From Saccharum officinarum (lineage: Eukaryota; Streptophyta; Magnoliopsida; Poales; Poaceae): 64,000 bases of DNA. Location of the stretch: the NCBI GenBank assembly GCA_020631735.1, contig CM036159.1:95962656-96026655 (forward strand). Reading direction: 5' to 3'. Shown here piece by piece: positions 21,372 to 34,309 of this stretch. Both the position numbers and the translations under genes were made by a program. The notes below the pieces were generated by a model. It did not search any database. It was given only the letters and a program-made list of their open reading frames with translations, and was not told the origin of the DNA. Position 1 is the stretch's first letter; each line of letters begins with the position of its first letter.

Positions 21372-22626
21372 TGTCGGTACCAACAGTACGGGGGTACCCG
21401 CACCTATCGCCAAAAAACTAACACGACCGAAACCGCAATAAAAGATAGCCCGCCGCGACCGCGTACCCAGTCAGTCTCGTACGAGGCCCGCTCGACGGGG
21501 CGCCTCGACCGCGCCCCGGCTCCGACTCGTACGAGGCCCGCTCGACGGGGCGCCTCGACCGCACCCCGGCTCCGACTCGTACGAGGCCCGCTCGACGGGG
21601 CGCCTCGACCACGCCCCGGCTCCGACTCGTACGAGGCCCGCTCGACGGGGCGCCTCGACCGCGCCCCGGCTTCGACTCGTACGAGGCCCGCTCGACGGGG
21701 CGCCTCGACCGCGCCCCATCCCGTGCCGCGAGGTACTTCGACAGCGCTCCGACCCACGCGAGGCTCGACCGCCCGCTGGGGAGAACTCCGACTCGCGTGA
21801 GCCCGGACTGAGCACCTCGACACCTTTTCTTTGCCTACCCCAGGACAAAAGCCATAGCATTCAATGCGGTTACCTACTACCACCTACCGGCATGGCTGCG
21901 GCCAGGATCGACGTGGGAACAATACCCGTGTCAGATCTCACTGTTTTATCGCCCATCCCGTGATGGGAGGTGAAACCCGTCACTATACCCACCTTACCAC
22001 GCACTGTTCACCATCAATCACCCTCGAGGGAGGATAAGACAAGGCCCGTTCTCCGCGATATCGGGGATTCGGCCTTATCCATCCGGCCTCGACCCGGCCT
22101 CGACCCAGCCCCGACGCTCGACTTAGTTCAAAGGACGGTATGGCATGGCGCTCTGGGTCATTTCGCCATCTTGTCTCCCACAACGTTAGGGTGTCCAGGG
22201 ATGGCCGGCCATTCCCAAGGCACATCGCTACAGTCAACTCAACAGGAATCGACAAAACATCACCTCAAGGCTCCCCGTCGTCTTGGCCTTCCCTCACCCT
22301 ATAAAAGGGCAGGCCAGGGTTCAACGGAGGGACGGGGACGAAGACGGAACGAAAAACACAAAACAGAAGACCGACATCTCAAGCAACCGCCTTTTCCTTC
22401 TTTTCTCTTTGAGACTTGGGCTCGACACCCTCTCTCACATGCTTGTAACCCCTACACGAGCACCTCGGTGTAAGGAAATACAAACATCTCCCCCCGCTGG
22501 ACATAGGGCCTTCTTTTGCCCGAACCAGGATAAACCCCCGTGTGTTCTCCTTGCATCACCATCCAGGAAAGAGACACGCAGCATTTACTCATTGGTTTAG
22601 GACCCCCGTGGGTCCGAACACCGACA
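21372..22626 (+). repeat. 5' LTR of the gypsy element
   Basis: 1255 bp. It contains a 50-bp minisatellite and a TATA-like ccctataaaagggcaggc near 22300. It ends gaacaccgaca and is followed at once by the PBS. Confidence 0.88.
21477..21720. repeat. 50-bp minisatellite in the 5' LTR
   Basis: The block acgaggcccgctcgacgggg starts at 21481, 21531, 21581, 21631 and 21681, so five copies with an exact 50-bp period and one or two changes each. The 3' LTR has only one diverged copy (about 35340-35375). Confidence 0.95.
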
Positions 22627-23019
22627 GTTGGCGCGCCAGGTAGGGGCTCGCTGCGTGCAAACGTCGCTTTCTCGCCTTTTTTCCTGGATGGCTGACCCCG
22701 AACGTCCGATTCCGTTGGCCACGGTGATCTGGTTTGGGAGTTTGGAGTTCATGTCGCTCGGCTCTGGCTACGACATGGTCCTACTTTCGCCCAGGCACCC
22801 AACCGACAAGGACTACGAGCTCTCCCAGCCCGGGGGAGCAATCCACCGGCACCGTCGCTCTAGGCGGGCGCAGGCCGCCCAACGACGACGAGCTCGGTAC
22901 AGCCACCGTCTTCACCCCGCGGAGGGCGATGGGGTTCCCCGGTCCGGCACCCCCAGCCAGGCGCCAGCCTAGATCTCCTTTTAGAAGGTTTGGGAAGGAC
23001 GAGCTTGGCTGAGGGTGAC

Positions 23020-26000
23020 ATGCCGACAGAAAATCCCGCCGCTCCCCCGTCCGGTGAGACACCACTGTCCGGAGCATCCATTTCAGCACGGGCAGCGACA
23101 TCTCCATCACCATTCCCGTTTGGGCTAGACTCGGCTGCCCGGGTGTACGCATCCTCCGTGAGCACCCGCATGAGTGCTTATGAGGAACTCCCCGGGCACC
23201 ATCTACGCTCCACTCTGGACCTCGTTGCATCCACACCGGCTTCTGATTATCGGGACTCTACGAAGACACCGAAAACAGAGCCCCGTGTGACTGCTTCTTT
23301 ACGTTGCCGCCTCAGTGACGATTGGCAATGACCACACGTTCCCCCGTCATATTACTACTTTGGCGCTCCTGACTCCGACTCGGCTGATGACACCTATGAT
23401 CTGACCCGTGAGTGCTTCAACATCGACGTTGAAAGCACTTCGGAATCAGAGGACGAAGAGCCGGTCGAAGGAAGTCACACGCCACCTCATGTCGAGCCTC
23501 CTGCCGAGCGAGACGAGCCTCAGTTCCTTGCGGATCAAGGAGCGCAGCTCGAACAGATTCGCGAGTTGCAGGACAGGCTTGACGAGGAACGGGAAAACCT
23601 GGATCTACTCCAACAAACCCTCGAGCGTGAGCGTGCGGAACACGCACTTGGCGGGAGAGCTCGCGACGTCAACCGTCTCATCGACGAGGACCGGGTGGTC
23701 GACCCCCCGGTTTTCGCCCGAGCCAGCCAGAACGTCGTCGCCGCCGCCATGCTCCTCCGCAATATGCCCGAGCCATCAAACCCCGACGCCCGTCGGGCTC
23801 GAGATGAAATCCGAGAACTCCTCGAGACCGCCGCCATGCAGCAGGCCGAGAGCTCTGCCTCGAGGCGACGCGAGGCAGCCTCGGAGCGGATCCTCGAGCC
23901 TTCCCGACAGGAGAGAGAAGCCTCGGTTCACCCCGAGCCTGCCCGGCGAAACCGGGTAGCACCGGCCCCTGAGCCCACCGGCAACGACCGCGAGCCTCGA
24001 GACACCCGTGGCAACATCGTCGAGCGCCGCACGCGCAAGCACGGTGACGGTGTGGCTCGAGGCTACCACGTCCACAGGGGTGGACGCTACGACAGCTCGG
24101 AAGATCGTAGCCCTTCACCCGAGCCCCCAGGTCCTCGGGTCTTCAGTAAGGCAATCCGTGAGACGGTGCCCCCGGCTCGGTTCCGCCCCCCCACGACTCT
24201 CACCAAATACAACGGCGAAACCAAACCCGAACTTTGGCTCGCCGATTTTCGCTTGGCGTGTTAGTTGGGCGGGGCCACCGACGACCGGGTCATCATTCGA
24301 CAACTCCCCCTGTTCCTCTCCGACACCGCCCGAGCCTGGCTCGAGGATCTCCCACCTCGGCAGATCCACGACTAGGACGATCTCGTGAGGGTGTTCGAGG
24401 GAAATTTCAAGGGGACCTACATACGCCCCGGCAACTCATGGGACCTCCAGAGCTGCAAGCAGAAACCAGATGAATCCCTCCGGGACTACCTCCGACGCTT
24501 CTCCCGGCAGCGTACCGAGCTCCCCAACGTCACCGACTCCGATGTAATTATGGCCTTCCTCTCCGGCACCACCTGTAAGGAGTTGGTCCGAGAATTGGGC
24601 CGTAACACCCCACTCACTGCCAACGGATTGATGGACATCGTCACCAACTTCGCCGCCGGCGAGGAGGCGGTTGGTGCAATCTTTGGCGGCGACTCGGAAA
24701 GGGGGGAGCAGAAGGTCGACGATCCTGCGAGTTCCACCCGAGGCCCCAAGAGAAACAACCGCAAGAAGAAAAAAGGCCAGCAGGGCAAGCTCGAGGCCCC
24801 GGCCGACGAGCTCGTCGCTGCTACCGAGCACAAGAAACCTCGAGGCCCCCCCGGCGGGGGCATCTTCGACAAAATCCTCAAAGAGTCGTGTCCCTACCAC
24901 AAGGGACTCACTAACCATAACCTCGAGGATTGTCACATGCTGCGCAGGTACTTTAGGGGTGCCGGCGCCAAGAAGGACGAGAAGGAGGACCCTAAGGGTG
25001 ACGATAAGGACGGGGAATTTCCCGAGATCCACGACTGCTTCATGATCTACGGAGGGCCCTCGACCTGCCTCTCTGCGCGCCAGCGCAAGCGAGAACGGCG
25101 CGAGGTCTTCTCCGTACAATCGGCAGTACCCCGCTTCCTTGATTGGTCCGCGGTGGCCATCACTTTCGACCGTGACGACCACCCGGACTACGTCCCCAAC
25201 CCGGGGGTCTATCCGCTCGTTGTTGACCCCGTCATCGCCAACACACGCCTCACCAAGGTGCTCATGGACGGCGGAAGCAGCGTCAACATCATCTACTCCC
25301 AGACCCTCGACCTTCTGGGGGTCGAGAGAGCGCGCCTCCAACCTAGCATCGGGGGTTTCCACGGAGTCGTGCCAGGGAAATGGGCGGAACCCCTCGGGCG
25401 GGTCGATCTGCCTGTTTGTTTTGGCACACCAGCCAACTTCAGAAAGGAGACTCTCACTTTCGAAGTGGTCGGATTCCGCGGAACGTACCACGCTATCCTA
25501 GGGCGCCCATGCTACGCCAGGTTCATGACAATCCCGAACTACACCTACCTCAAGCTCAAAATGCCGGGTCCAAACGGTGTCATCACTGTAGGGCCCTCGT
25601 ATGAACATGCCTACGAGTGCGACGTCGAGTGCGTCGAACACGGCGAGGCTATTTTGGAGTCGGCAATCTTGGCTGCAGACCTCGACGGTCTTGCCAATGC
25701 TATTCCCGACCCAAAACGCCATGCCGGCAGCTTCGAGCCCACCGAAGATGTCAAACTCGTACCCCTCGACCCCGCTGGTCCCAAGGGAAAGGCACTGAGC
25801 ATCAGTGCCACCCTCGATCCTAAATAGGAAGCAGTGCTCGTCGACTTTCTCCGCGCAAACGTCGACATCTTTGCGTGGAGTCTCCGACGCTACCACGACA
25901 GACACGTCCGCAAGCGTGACCTCAATGTCGGCGACTTGGTGCTACGGCGGAACCAGAACACCAAGGGACGGCACAAGCTCACACCACCATGGGAAGGGCC

Positions 26001-26112
26001 GTACATCATCGCAGAAGTACTAAAGCCGGGCACCTACAAGCTATCCAACGAGAAGGGCGAAATCCTCACCAACGCTTAGAACATTGAACAGCTACGTCGC
26101 TTCTTTCCTTAA
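23020..26112 (+). pseudogene. gag-protease frame fused to the integrase C-terminus
   Basis: A single reading frame of 1030 codons from ATG 23020 to TAA 26110, broken by in-frame TGA 23329, TAG 24262, TAG 24373, TAG 25825 and TAG 26077. Order: acidic/coiled-coil leader (QLEQIRELQDRLDEEREN); gag capsid (PPTTLTKYNGETKPELWLADF, ESLRDYLRRFSRQRTELPN); a basic KKKKGQQGK stretch; a CPYHKGLTNHNLEDCHML zinc-binding-like motif; retropepsin with active site VLMDGGSSVNIIY; and the start of RT (VDFLRANVDIFAWS). It then jumps directly to the integrase tail (RDLNVGDLVLRR, PPWEGPYIIAEVL, GTYKLSNEKGE). RT, RNase H and the integrase core are missing. The join near 25887 keeps the frame. Confidence 0.85.
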
Positions 26113-26795
26113 AAAGCCTCGAGGCTCTGTATTTTCTTTTTCGTCAATAAAGAATACAGCGATGTTCAAACTTTCGTTTCGTAGTGAGGAAGGATCGACC
26201 CTGCACTCCCAGAGTCGACCCTCCCTCGGGGGCTGCAAGGGGGGAACCCCCGGTCCTCGAAAAAGCTTATGCTCTTTTTTAAAATTTAAGAACCGCTTCT
26301 TAGATCGACTTCGCTGAAAGAGCACCCTAAGGTTCGAGAGGGCTCTCGAGTCTGGAGCATCACCTACGCCTCCGAGGCTACGGTACCTCCACTCACCCCT
26401 TACACCTTTTAGAGGTACGCCTTCACGATAGGAAGATCTAAACAATGGTTCCTAAATTTAAAAAAAGAACATACCCCCTGTCGCTTAGATCAGGCTCTCA
26501 CATGATTTACAAGGCCGCAACATCACCCTGAAGCTCGAGGGAAGTTGAGCCACGAGATCACTTACGCCTCCGAGGCTACGGTACCTCCACTCGCTCCCTT
26601 ACGCCAAAGGGTGCGGCTGCGTGCTAAGTAAATCACGCGAGAACACGGTCCGAGCGATAAAGGGAAGAAAAGCTCGAGTAAAACTAAATCAACCACGAAC
26701 CGGTTTATGTTTCGAGTTTTTAAGGCCTCCGCGGCCGCCACAACCAAAATTCGAAATACTAACTCATTACATGGGCCTTCATGCCCAGATTTGGC
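26113..26795. other. Spacer between gag-pro and the antisense gene
   Basis: Non-coding. A block of about 45 bp (cgcctccgaggctacggtacctccactc) occurs twice, near 26369 and 26559. No gene was seen. Confidence 0.5.
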
Positions 26796-29700
26796 TCACA
26801 GGCCCTCATCGTCGGCAGGCGAAACCACCTCAGCTTCAAAAAGCGAGGCCAGACGGCTTCTAGGCTCTTCGGCGGCTTCGATCAGCTCCACGCAAGCATC
26901 CACGTTCTCCTCGTCTGTCCGATCTGGGTCTGTGACGAAGCCCTCGGCGACGAGATTCATGTCAAACACAAACCCTGAACGGACGACGGCCAGCGCCCTC
27001 TTCACGCCGTGATGGAGGCCGTCCCGTATCTTCTCCCGGGCAAGGCGGCCCAGCGCCACCATCCGGCGGACGAAGGAGTTCCCCGGAACATCTTCCACGG
27101 TGTCGGCGTCGGGCTCGACCCCCAGGCCATCGCATACGGTGGTGATCGCGCCCTGGAGAAGTTGGGTCCTCCGGATCTCGGCTTCGAGGAGGCTCTAGAA
27201 GGAGTTGGCAGAAGATTGGGCCTCTCGATTCTCTCTCTCCAGCTCTGAAACACAACAAACAAATTAATGCCCAACGCGGGGCCTTCAACGTCGTGGCCGT
27301 GACAATCACACTTACCCTCGATATGGGTCTGCAGGCCCACGACCTCGTCACGAAGCCCCCCGCACGTTCGCTCGAGCCCCAGGAAGGCGCTATCCTTGTC
27401 GCTGATGGCTGCCTTTAGCGCCTCGATCTCCTGCCGAGCAGACTCGAGAGCTGCGTCCTTCTCTTGGACGGCTCCCTTCAGCGTCGTGACCTCGACGTTG
27501 AGGGTGTCGCGCTGAAGGCTAACCTGGGAGACATCCTCCTCGAGCTCCTTCACCCGCATGGATAGGGGCTCGAGATCCCTGTGGGCCTGGGCAGCCTCCT
27601 CCCGAGCCTTGTCCATGCCAGTGCGCATCACGGCCTCGGTCGCCCGTGCCTGCGTCGCTTCTTCTTTCACCACCGCGTACGCGACGCGCAGCTCAGCCAT
27701 CTCGGCGTTCCGATCGGATAGCCGTTTCTGGGCCTCCTCGACCAGAACCCGTTGCTGGGACAGCGCGCCCCACACGCCACTCTCATCCCGAATGAAGAGC
27801 GACTTGCGGCGGGAGTACTCCTTCAGCTCCTGAACGCAATCCGAAAAGGTCACAAAGCCGAGGGAAAAAGACACCAAGAAAACTACGGAGAAAGCCGACG
27901 GATCGATCATACCTCGGTGGCATCTCCCATACTCTGCACGGCACCGGATGCCACTCGGAGCAACCGATCAAGATGCCGGCGGACGCCCTCGAGGTATTCC
28001 CATCGGTGCACCTCATCTTTGTCACTCAAGACAAATATGGGCTCGGCGTCGGGGTTCGTAGCGTCCCTAAACTGAAGGGACGGCCCCCCCACCTCGGCAA
28101 CTCCGTCTCTGCCCGCGCTATCGCCAGCGCGGTGATGTCGGGCCACGACGAGGACGACCCGGCCGGGGCGTCTCCCGGTCCCGCGGAAGGACCGGCCTCG
28201 CCCGCAGTGTTCACCTCTCCAACGGCCGTCGAGGCACCGGCCTGATCCGCGACCTCACCCCCCTCGACCCCCATCGCTTGTTTTCCTTTGTCCAGGGGGA
28301 TGTCGCCGAGGGTAAGGTGAGGGCGGGCACCAACGACCGCCGGCGCCTCCGGAGCCGGCGCCTCAACCGACGATGGCTCCGGTACCCGCGCCTCGACCGT
28401 TGGCACCTCCGGAGCCGGCTCCTCTTCTTCCGGTGCTCCGAATAGGGGCTCGACCGCCCCGCCCTCCACCATGCCCGCTGGCTCTGCCAACGGGTCTTGT
28501 TGCGGCCGCGACCCCCTCGCCAGGACCGCCTCCTGTCCTGACGCCGACACGACCTCCTCTATGGTCACGTCCGCACCCGCCCGCTCCGCGTCGTGGACGG
28601 GTGCCTCGCCCGTCGCGACCTCAACGGCAGCCTCGGCCGTCGCCGACGACCTGGGCCCCGTCTCGATCGTATCGAGCGCCGCTACCTCTGCCGGTTCGGA
28701 CCCCTCGACAGCAGGCTCCGGGCCAGCAACCACCGCGGCGTCGACTGACCCCTGCCGATGTCGCAGGCGCCCCTTCGCGGCCTCGACCTCCCGGACCCAG
28801 GCCGCATCCTGCTCCGCCGTCCGGTTGAGGACAACGGCGCTGGCCCGCAGCGACTTCACGGGGGTAAGCCCCATTGGCTCCGCCTTCCGCTTTAGCCTGC
28901 AAAGTGAGAAGAAACGTCAGCCAACGGATCCAGAGAAAAGCAGGACAACCAAGCTGAGATACTTACCCGGAAATCGGCACCAAGTGCCTCAACCCCGCGT
29001 GACCCGAGCCTCCCGGGACGGCCGATGGTGGCCTCGCGACGGCCTCACCAGCAGGCCGAGCGCTCCTGGGAGCCCCGGCCGACGCACCGCCCTGTGCCCT
29101 CTGTGCCTCCGAGGCCAGCTGGCCTCGGGTTCTTACGCCTGCCGACGCCGCCACCGATGACGACGCCGGTACTGCCGTCCCAGCCCCTGCCCGAGCCTGC
29201 AGGGCCTGGGCTGGTGCGGACGTCCCTGTTGACCCCTCTCGACGGGTCCGGGGTAAAGCGGCCCCTCCCGTCGAGGGGCCCGTCTCCTTCTCCGCCTTCT
29301 TCCCCTCGGGCTCCTCGACTACGACGACCGAGGAGGACGCCCCCCGATGGGCTCCAGCAGGGGTGAATGTCGGGAAGGTCCCAAGCCTAGTCGCGATCTC
29401 ATATCGCGACAGGGCATCGTCGTCTTCGCCGTTGCTATCGTCGTCCTCCCCTGATACCGTCTCGGAAGGCGACGGCGCCAGGGGGACCCCGTCGATGGTC
29501 TGCTGGCGTCGAAGCTTCTTCAACGCCTCCGCCTCCTTGGCCTTGCGGATCGCCCGCTTCTTGGCCGTCTCCTTGGTCTGCTTCTTCTGGGAAGCATGCT
29601 GGCGTCGAGCCTCCCGGGCGGGCTGGTCCTCTGGGACTGGCGGACGCGTTTCCCGCAACGCCGACAGATCCTATACGCCGGTCTCGACCACATCAGCGAA

Positions 29701-30654
29701 ATCCACAGATAAACAAAAATAGCAACACCTCAGCCCCGGGATACGTACCACGGACTCGACCCTTCGGTAGGCCTCATGGGAACCCGGTTGCCTCCTCCGC
29801 CTTGAAGTTCCCAACCATCCGGCGCGCTCGTCGGAGGACCTCCTCGAGGGCGAGGGATTCATGGGACATCCGGGTCCCCTCCAGATTTGCCTCGGAGTCA
29901 TCTGGTCCAGACGGAGACGACGCCGGCACAGCGGCATCACTCTGCGGCGATGGAAGGTCGCTGCCACCGCCGCAGCCGTCAGCCCCGAAGGCGAAGCTGC
30001 TGCAGCGCCGCCAGCAGCGGGTCCAAGCGCGGCTTCTCGGCCTCCGGCACTCCGTACGACCAGCGCTCCTCTCGAGCGGTCAACACGCGGCCGGTGTACC
30101 TCGGCAACTGATTTTCATCATTGCGGAGGTAGAACCAACCATCGTGCCACCCACTGTTCGAAGAGATGAGGCGGGCCGGGATGTACAGATCCGCCCGACC
30201 CGACCTCACCTGCAGCACGCAGCTCCCCACTCGAGCCGCGCACAGGACGCCCTTCTCCCCTGCCTTCTTGGCAAAGAGCTCGGCCTTGAAAAGGTGAAGC
30301 CACAGGTTCCACTGCGGCTCCACCCCAAGGTAGCCCTCGCAGACCGCCGCGAAGATGGCAGCCTGCGCGACAGCGTTGGGGGAAAGATGGTGAAGCTCCA
30401 ACCGGTAGTAGTGGAGGAGCGCGCGCATGAAGACCGACGCCGGCACGCCAAACCCCCGCTCGTGGAAGCAGACGAAGCTCACCACATACCCTTCGGGGCA
30501 CCGGTTCCGGTGGGCAGGGGGCGGCGCCATCCACTCCGGCTGCGACCGGCTCGTCCTTGGCCGCAGCAGCCCGTCCTCGACCAACTCTTCAACCTCCTCT
30601 CCGTCACCGAGGAGGCGGCCCAGTCGTCCGGAGGATCTGGCTCTTTCCTGCCAT
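26796..30654 (-). pseudogene. Antisense spliced gene, copy A (Transposase_28-type)
   Basis: Five exons on the minus strand, all introns GT-AG: exon 1 30654-29749, exon 2 29670-28967, exon 3 28896-27913, exon 4 27829-27316, exon 5 27244-26796. Exon 1 holds the domain often annotated as putative gypsy-type transposon (Transposase_28): GYVVSFVCFHERGFGVPASVFMRALLHYY, LSPNAVAQAAIFAAVCEGYLGV and NSGWHDGWFYLRND. Exons 2-3 are low-complexity and charged. Exon 4 is a long coiled-coil (ELEEDVSQVSLQRDTLNVEV). Exon 5 ends SPADDEGL. Defects: indels after the start and near 30000, a base change in a C-run near 28087, and TAG in exon 5 (NSF-stop-SLLEAE). A TATA-like catataaag lies at about 30792. Such antisense genes occur in several Tat elements; their role is not known to me. 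Confidence 0.75.
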
Positions 30655-31222
30655 CGGTGCTGTCGGAGGGGGATGGATGGAAGGATGCGGTGGCGGCGAC
30701 GCGCGGGCGGAGAACGCGATAGGCAAGATTGTATGGCAGAAGATTGCAGGAACGCAAGGGACCGGTGGGAACGCAGACCCCTAGGCCTTAACTTTATATG
30801 CCCAGGCGGAAGCCCAACGGCCGCGCGAGAAGGTAGAACAGTTTCCCGCATTAAATGCGCTCACCTAACCGTTTCCTTACATCTCGCAGGAGTCGGCACG
30901 TGGCCGTCCCCCACGTCGTGACCACACGCCCGTCGCCCACTACCGCGCCGATCTCGCCTCCCCAAAAGACGCGCCCGGCTAACGAACGAGGGAGGGATCC
31001 GCGGACGAATATCCAGGTATGTGGAAAATGGGCCCGAAGCCCGCAAATAAGTCTCGAGGGAGCGAAAGCTGGCCCTCGAACAGGGTTCGACAGCTGCCCT
31101 CGAGCAACAGAGTTAGGGACGACCCAGGGTGCGCCGTACATGGCCAAGGGGCTCAGCCACGCTCTCGGAGGCACCCCAGGACGTATTCGAGGGCCAGAAG
31201 GAGAAGGTCGTCGTAGGAATCC

Positions 31223-31322
31223 NNNNNNNNNNNNNNNNNNNNNNNNNNNNNNNNNNNNNNNNNNNNNNNNNNNNNNNNNNNNNNNNNNNNNNNNNNNNNN
31301 NNNNNNNNNNNNNNNNNNNNNN
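31223..31322. other. Assembly gap (100 N)
   Basis: Exactly 100 N. It falls between the promoter side of antisense copy A and an intron of antisense copy B, so the missing sequence probably includes the last two exons of copy B. Confidence 0.99.
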
Positions 31323-31391
31323 AAACCTAAAGATCATAACCAAGGAAAAGGAAGGATAAAACGCAAGAAAAGACAAACGAACTCGGCTCAC

Positions 31392-34127
31392 CTCGAAAGC
31401 CTCCGACATACCCCGCACCAAGGTATCTGCGACCATGCACAGAGACTGCATGGAGTGCTTACAGAGTCCCTCGATGAACTCCCAGTGCTGCACTTCATCC
31501 TTATTGTCGAGGGCGAAGAAGGGCTCGGTGTTGGGGTTAGACGCGTCCCTGAACTCGAGGGTCGACCGACCCCAGCGTGGGAGCTCCTCCTCCACCCATA
31601 CAAGTGCCAGCCCTGCATAGTCAGGCCACCTAGCAGACGCCTCGGCCAGGTCATCCCCCAATGTCACAGAAGTACCGGGCCGATCCGGGGCATCGACCAT
31701 CTCGACGTCCACCTTCTGTTTCCCCTTGTCAGAAGGAGGGTCGTCGACGATAAGGTCAATTACTGCCGGAATCGACCCTTGTGGCGGGGCTAATGTCTCG
31801 ACTGTTGGCGCCACTACCTGTACGTTGGGGGGTGGCACGACCACCCCCCATTCTGCCTCGACCGCCTGCTCCATTGGCTGGTCCTGCTGCGACTGCGGCT
31901 CCTCCCGCTCCGGTTGCGACTCCAGCTGTGCTGCCTCTTTCCCCACCTCTGGCAGGGCCTCCACCACCTCTCTTGACTTTTCAACATCCGCCCGCCCCGC
32001 GTCGCGGATAGATGTTTGAGCCTCAGCGGCCTCGACGGTCGCTTGGGTCGTCGGGGTCGACCCAGGCTCCGACCCACCAACGCCGGGCACCTCGAGCCTG
32101 GCACCGCCTGGGACTGCCTCAACTGGCTCTGGCTCCCGCGTGGCGTCACCAGGACCAACGACCTCCTAGGCGCTTACTCCTGCCTTGGCGGCGGCCTCCC
32201 TCGTCCTGAGCCGCTCCGTGGTAGCCTGGTACCTCGCGACCCAGGCGGCGTCATCGGCAAGCGTCCGCATCATCAAGGCGGCGCCCGACTTGAGCGCCTT
32301 GATGGGAGTCGGAGCCGCGAGCTCCACCTTGCGCTTGTGGCTAAGCAGCAAACAGACGCGTCAGAATAAAGAGCGAGATTACCATTGACGGAAAGATAAG
32401 GTGAGGTACTTACCCGGATATGAGAATTAGGGGCCTAGACTCCGGCCTCCCCGAGCCACCCGACGGCATCTGCAAGGGCCCCTCCATTGAGCCTCCTGTT
32501 GGTCGGGTGCTCCTCGGAGCTCGGGCTGACGGGGCGCCTAAGGACCTCTACACCGACGAGGCTATCTGGCCTCGAGTCCTTACACCTGTTGATGGCGCCT
32601 TGGCCTCAGACGCCGACGTCGTTGCTCCGCCCGTTGGCAGAGTCCGAGGCGATCGGACTCATGGGCGTGGTGCCACTGATCTCCCCTACGGGACCCCAGG
32701 CGAGGTAGATCTCCTCTCTGAAGGCCCCGCTCGGGCCCTTTCCTCTTCTGGCTCTCCCTCCTCCTCAACGGGCATCGAGACTTCCCTCAACACCTAGGAG
32801 GTTGACCCCCAACGGGCTCCAGCAGGGGCCGCAGGTCGAGGGGGTGCACCAGAAAAGTCATGGTATCATACCGCGACCCGGCGTCGTCGTCGTCGCTGTC
32901 TTCATCCTCCCCCGAGACCGTCTCAGAGGGGGATTCCTCGATCGGGAGACCCTCGAGGCTCTGCTGGCGGTGGCACTTTTTCAATGCCTCGCGCTCGAGG
33001 GCCTTCTTGACTTGACGCTTCTTAGTAGCATCCTTCTCTTCCTTCTTCTGGGCCGCCGAGAGGCGTCTCGCCTCTCGAGCAGCCCGATCCTTCGGAACCG
33101 ATGGCCGCGACTCCTTGACCGCCAACAGATCCTACACTGAGGCCTCGACCAACTCAGTCAAGGGAATTGGGAAGCAAAAGGATCCAAGGCTGTCAAGAAC
33201 GACACTTACCAGAGGCTCAAAGCCTTGAGTGGGGCGCATCGGGACCCTGTCGATGTCCTCCTGCTTGAAGCTCCCTACCATCCACCGTGCACGCTGGGTG
33301 ACTTCATCAAGGGGGAGGGACTCGTGCGACATCTGACTCCCCTCCAGCGAAGCCTCCGGCGTCATCTTGTCGATCCGGAGTCGGCGCTGCATCAACGGCA
33401 GCACCCTCCGGCGGTGGAACGCGGCGGCCACCATTCCCGCCGTTAACCCGCGCTGCCGAAGCCTCCTCAACGCGTCGAGGAGCGGCTGCAGTTTCGGCTT
33501 GTCCTCCTCGATGACGTCGTACGTCCAGTTGTCCTCACGTGACATCAGGACCCGACTGGAGAACCTCGGCAGCCAGTCGTCGTCGTTGCGTAGGTAGAAC
33601 CACCCGTCATGCCAGCCGCTGTTTGACAAGATGAGCTGCGCCGGGATGTACTACTCACCTCGACCCACCCGGACTTGGAGAGTGCAGCTCCCTGCATGCA
33701 CCGCGCGCCGCACTCCTCGCTCGCCCGCCTTCTTGGCGAAATGCTCCGCCTTGAAGAGGTGGAGCCATAGATTTCAGTGTGGCTCCACCCCCAGGTACCC
33801 CTCGCAGACCGCCGCAAAAATGGCAGCCTACAAGATGGAGTTGGGGGTGACATGATGCAGCTCCACATTGTAGTAGTGGAGGAGCGCCCACATGAAGCAG
33901 CTCGGTGGCATCCCGAGCCCCCTCTCATGGAAAGCCACAAAGCTTACCACGTATCCTTCCGGGGGCGCCGGCTCCCGGTGGTCAAACGGCGGCACCCTCC
34001 ATTCTGGCTGGGTCTGGCCCGCCCTTGGTCGTAGAAGACCATCGCGGACCAACTCCTCCAGCTTCCTCTCCGTCACCGAGGAACGAGCCCACGCGTCCGT
34101 GGGAAGGATCTGGCTCTTGCCTGCCAC
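31392..34127 (-). pseudogene. Antisense spliced gene, copy B (3' end lost in gap)
   Basis: A diverged second copy of the gene at 26796-30654, in the same orientation. Exon 1 is 34127-33210 (GYVVSFVAFHERGLGMPPSCFMWALLHYY, NSGWHDGWFYLRND), exon 2 33131-32414 (REARRLSAAQKKEEKDATKK) and exon 3 32340-31392 (FRDASNPNTEPFFALDNKDEVQHWEF). The splice sites fall at matching places, including GTAAGT after exons 1 and 2 and GTGAGC after exon 3. The start codon position has GTG where copy A has ATG. In-frame TAG occurs at 32166 and 32787, and exon 1 has frame breaks near 33650 and 33820. The coiled-coil exon is absent, lost in the gap at 31223-31322. A TATA-like ttataag lies near 34233. Confidence 0.72.
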
Positions 34128-34309
34128 GGTCGTCGGAAATAGCGTGCGGCGGTGGAGGGCGACTGAAGGGTGCACAAGGAGAAAGAGGGCAGAAACGCAA
34201 ATGCCCTGTAGGGGGCACACGGGACCCCAGACCTCACACTTATAACCCGATGGAAGGCCAACGGGCGGACAAAAAGGTAGGAACAGTTCCCGCATTCAAT
34301 GTCCTTACC

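Noticed and set aside
21404..21883. 159-codon minus-strand ORF in the gypsy LTR
   Set aside because: It is a translation of the 50-bp minisatellite.
28373..29366. Plus-strand ORFs opposite the antisense gene
   Set aside because: The minus strand has matching splice sites in two copies and a recognisable domain; the plus-strand frames are Pro/Ser/Arg-rich shadows.
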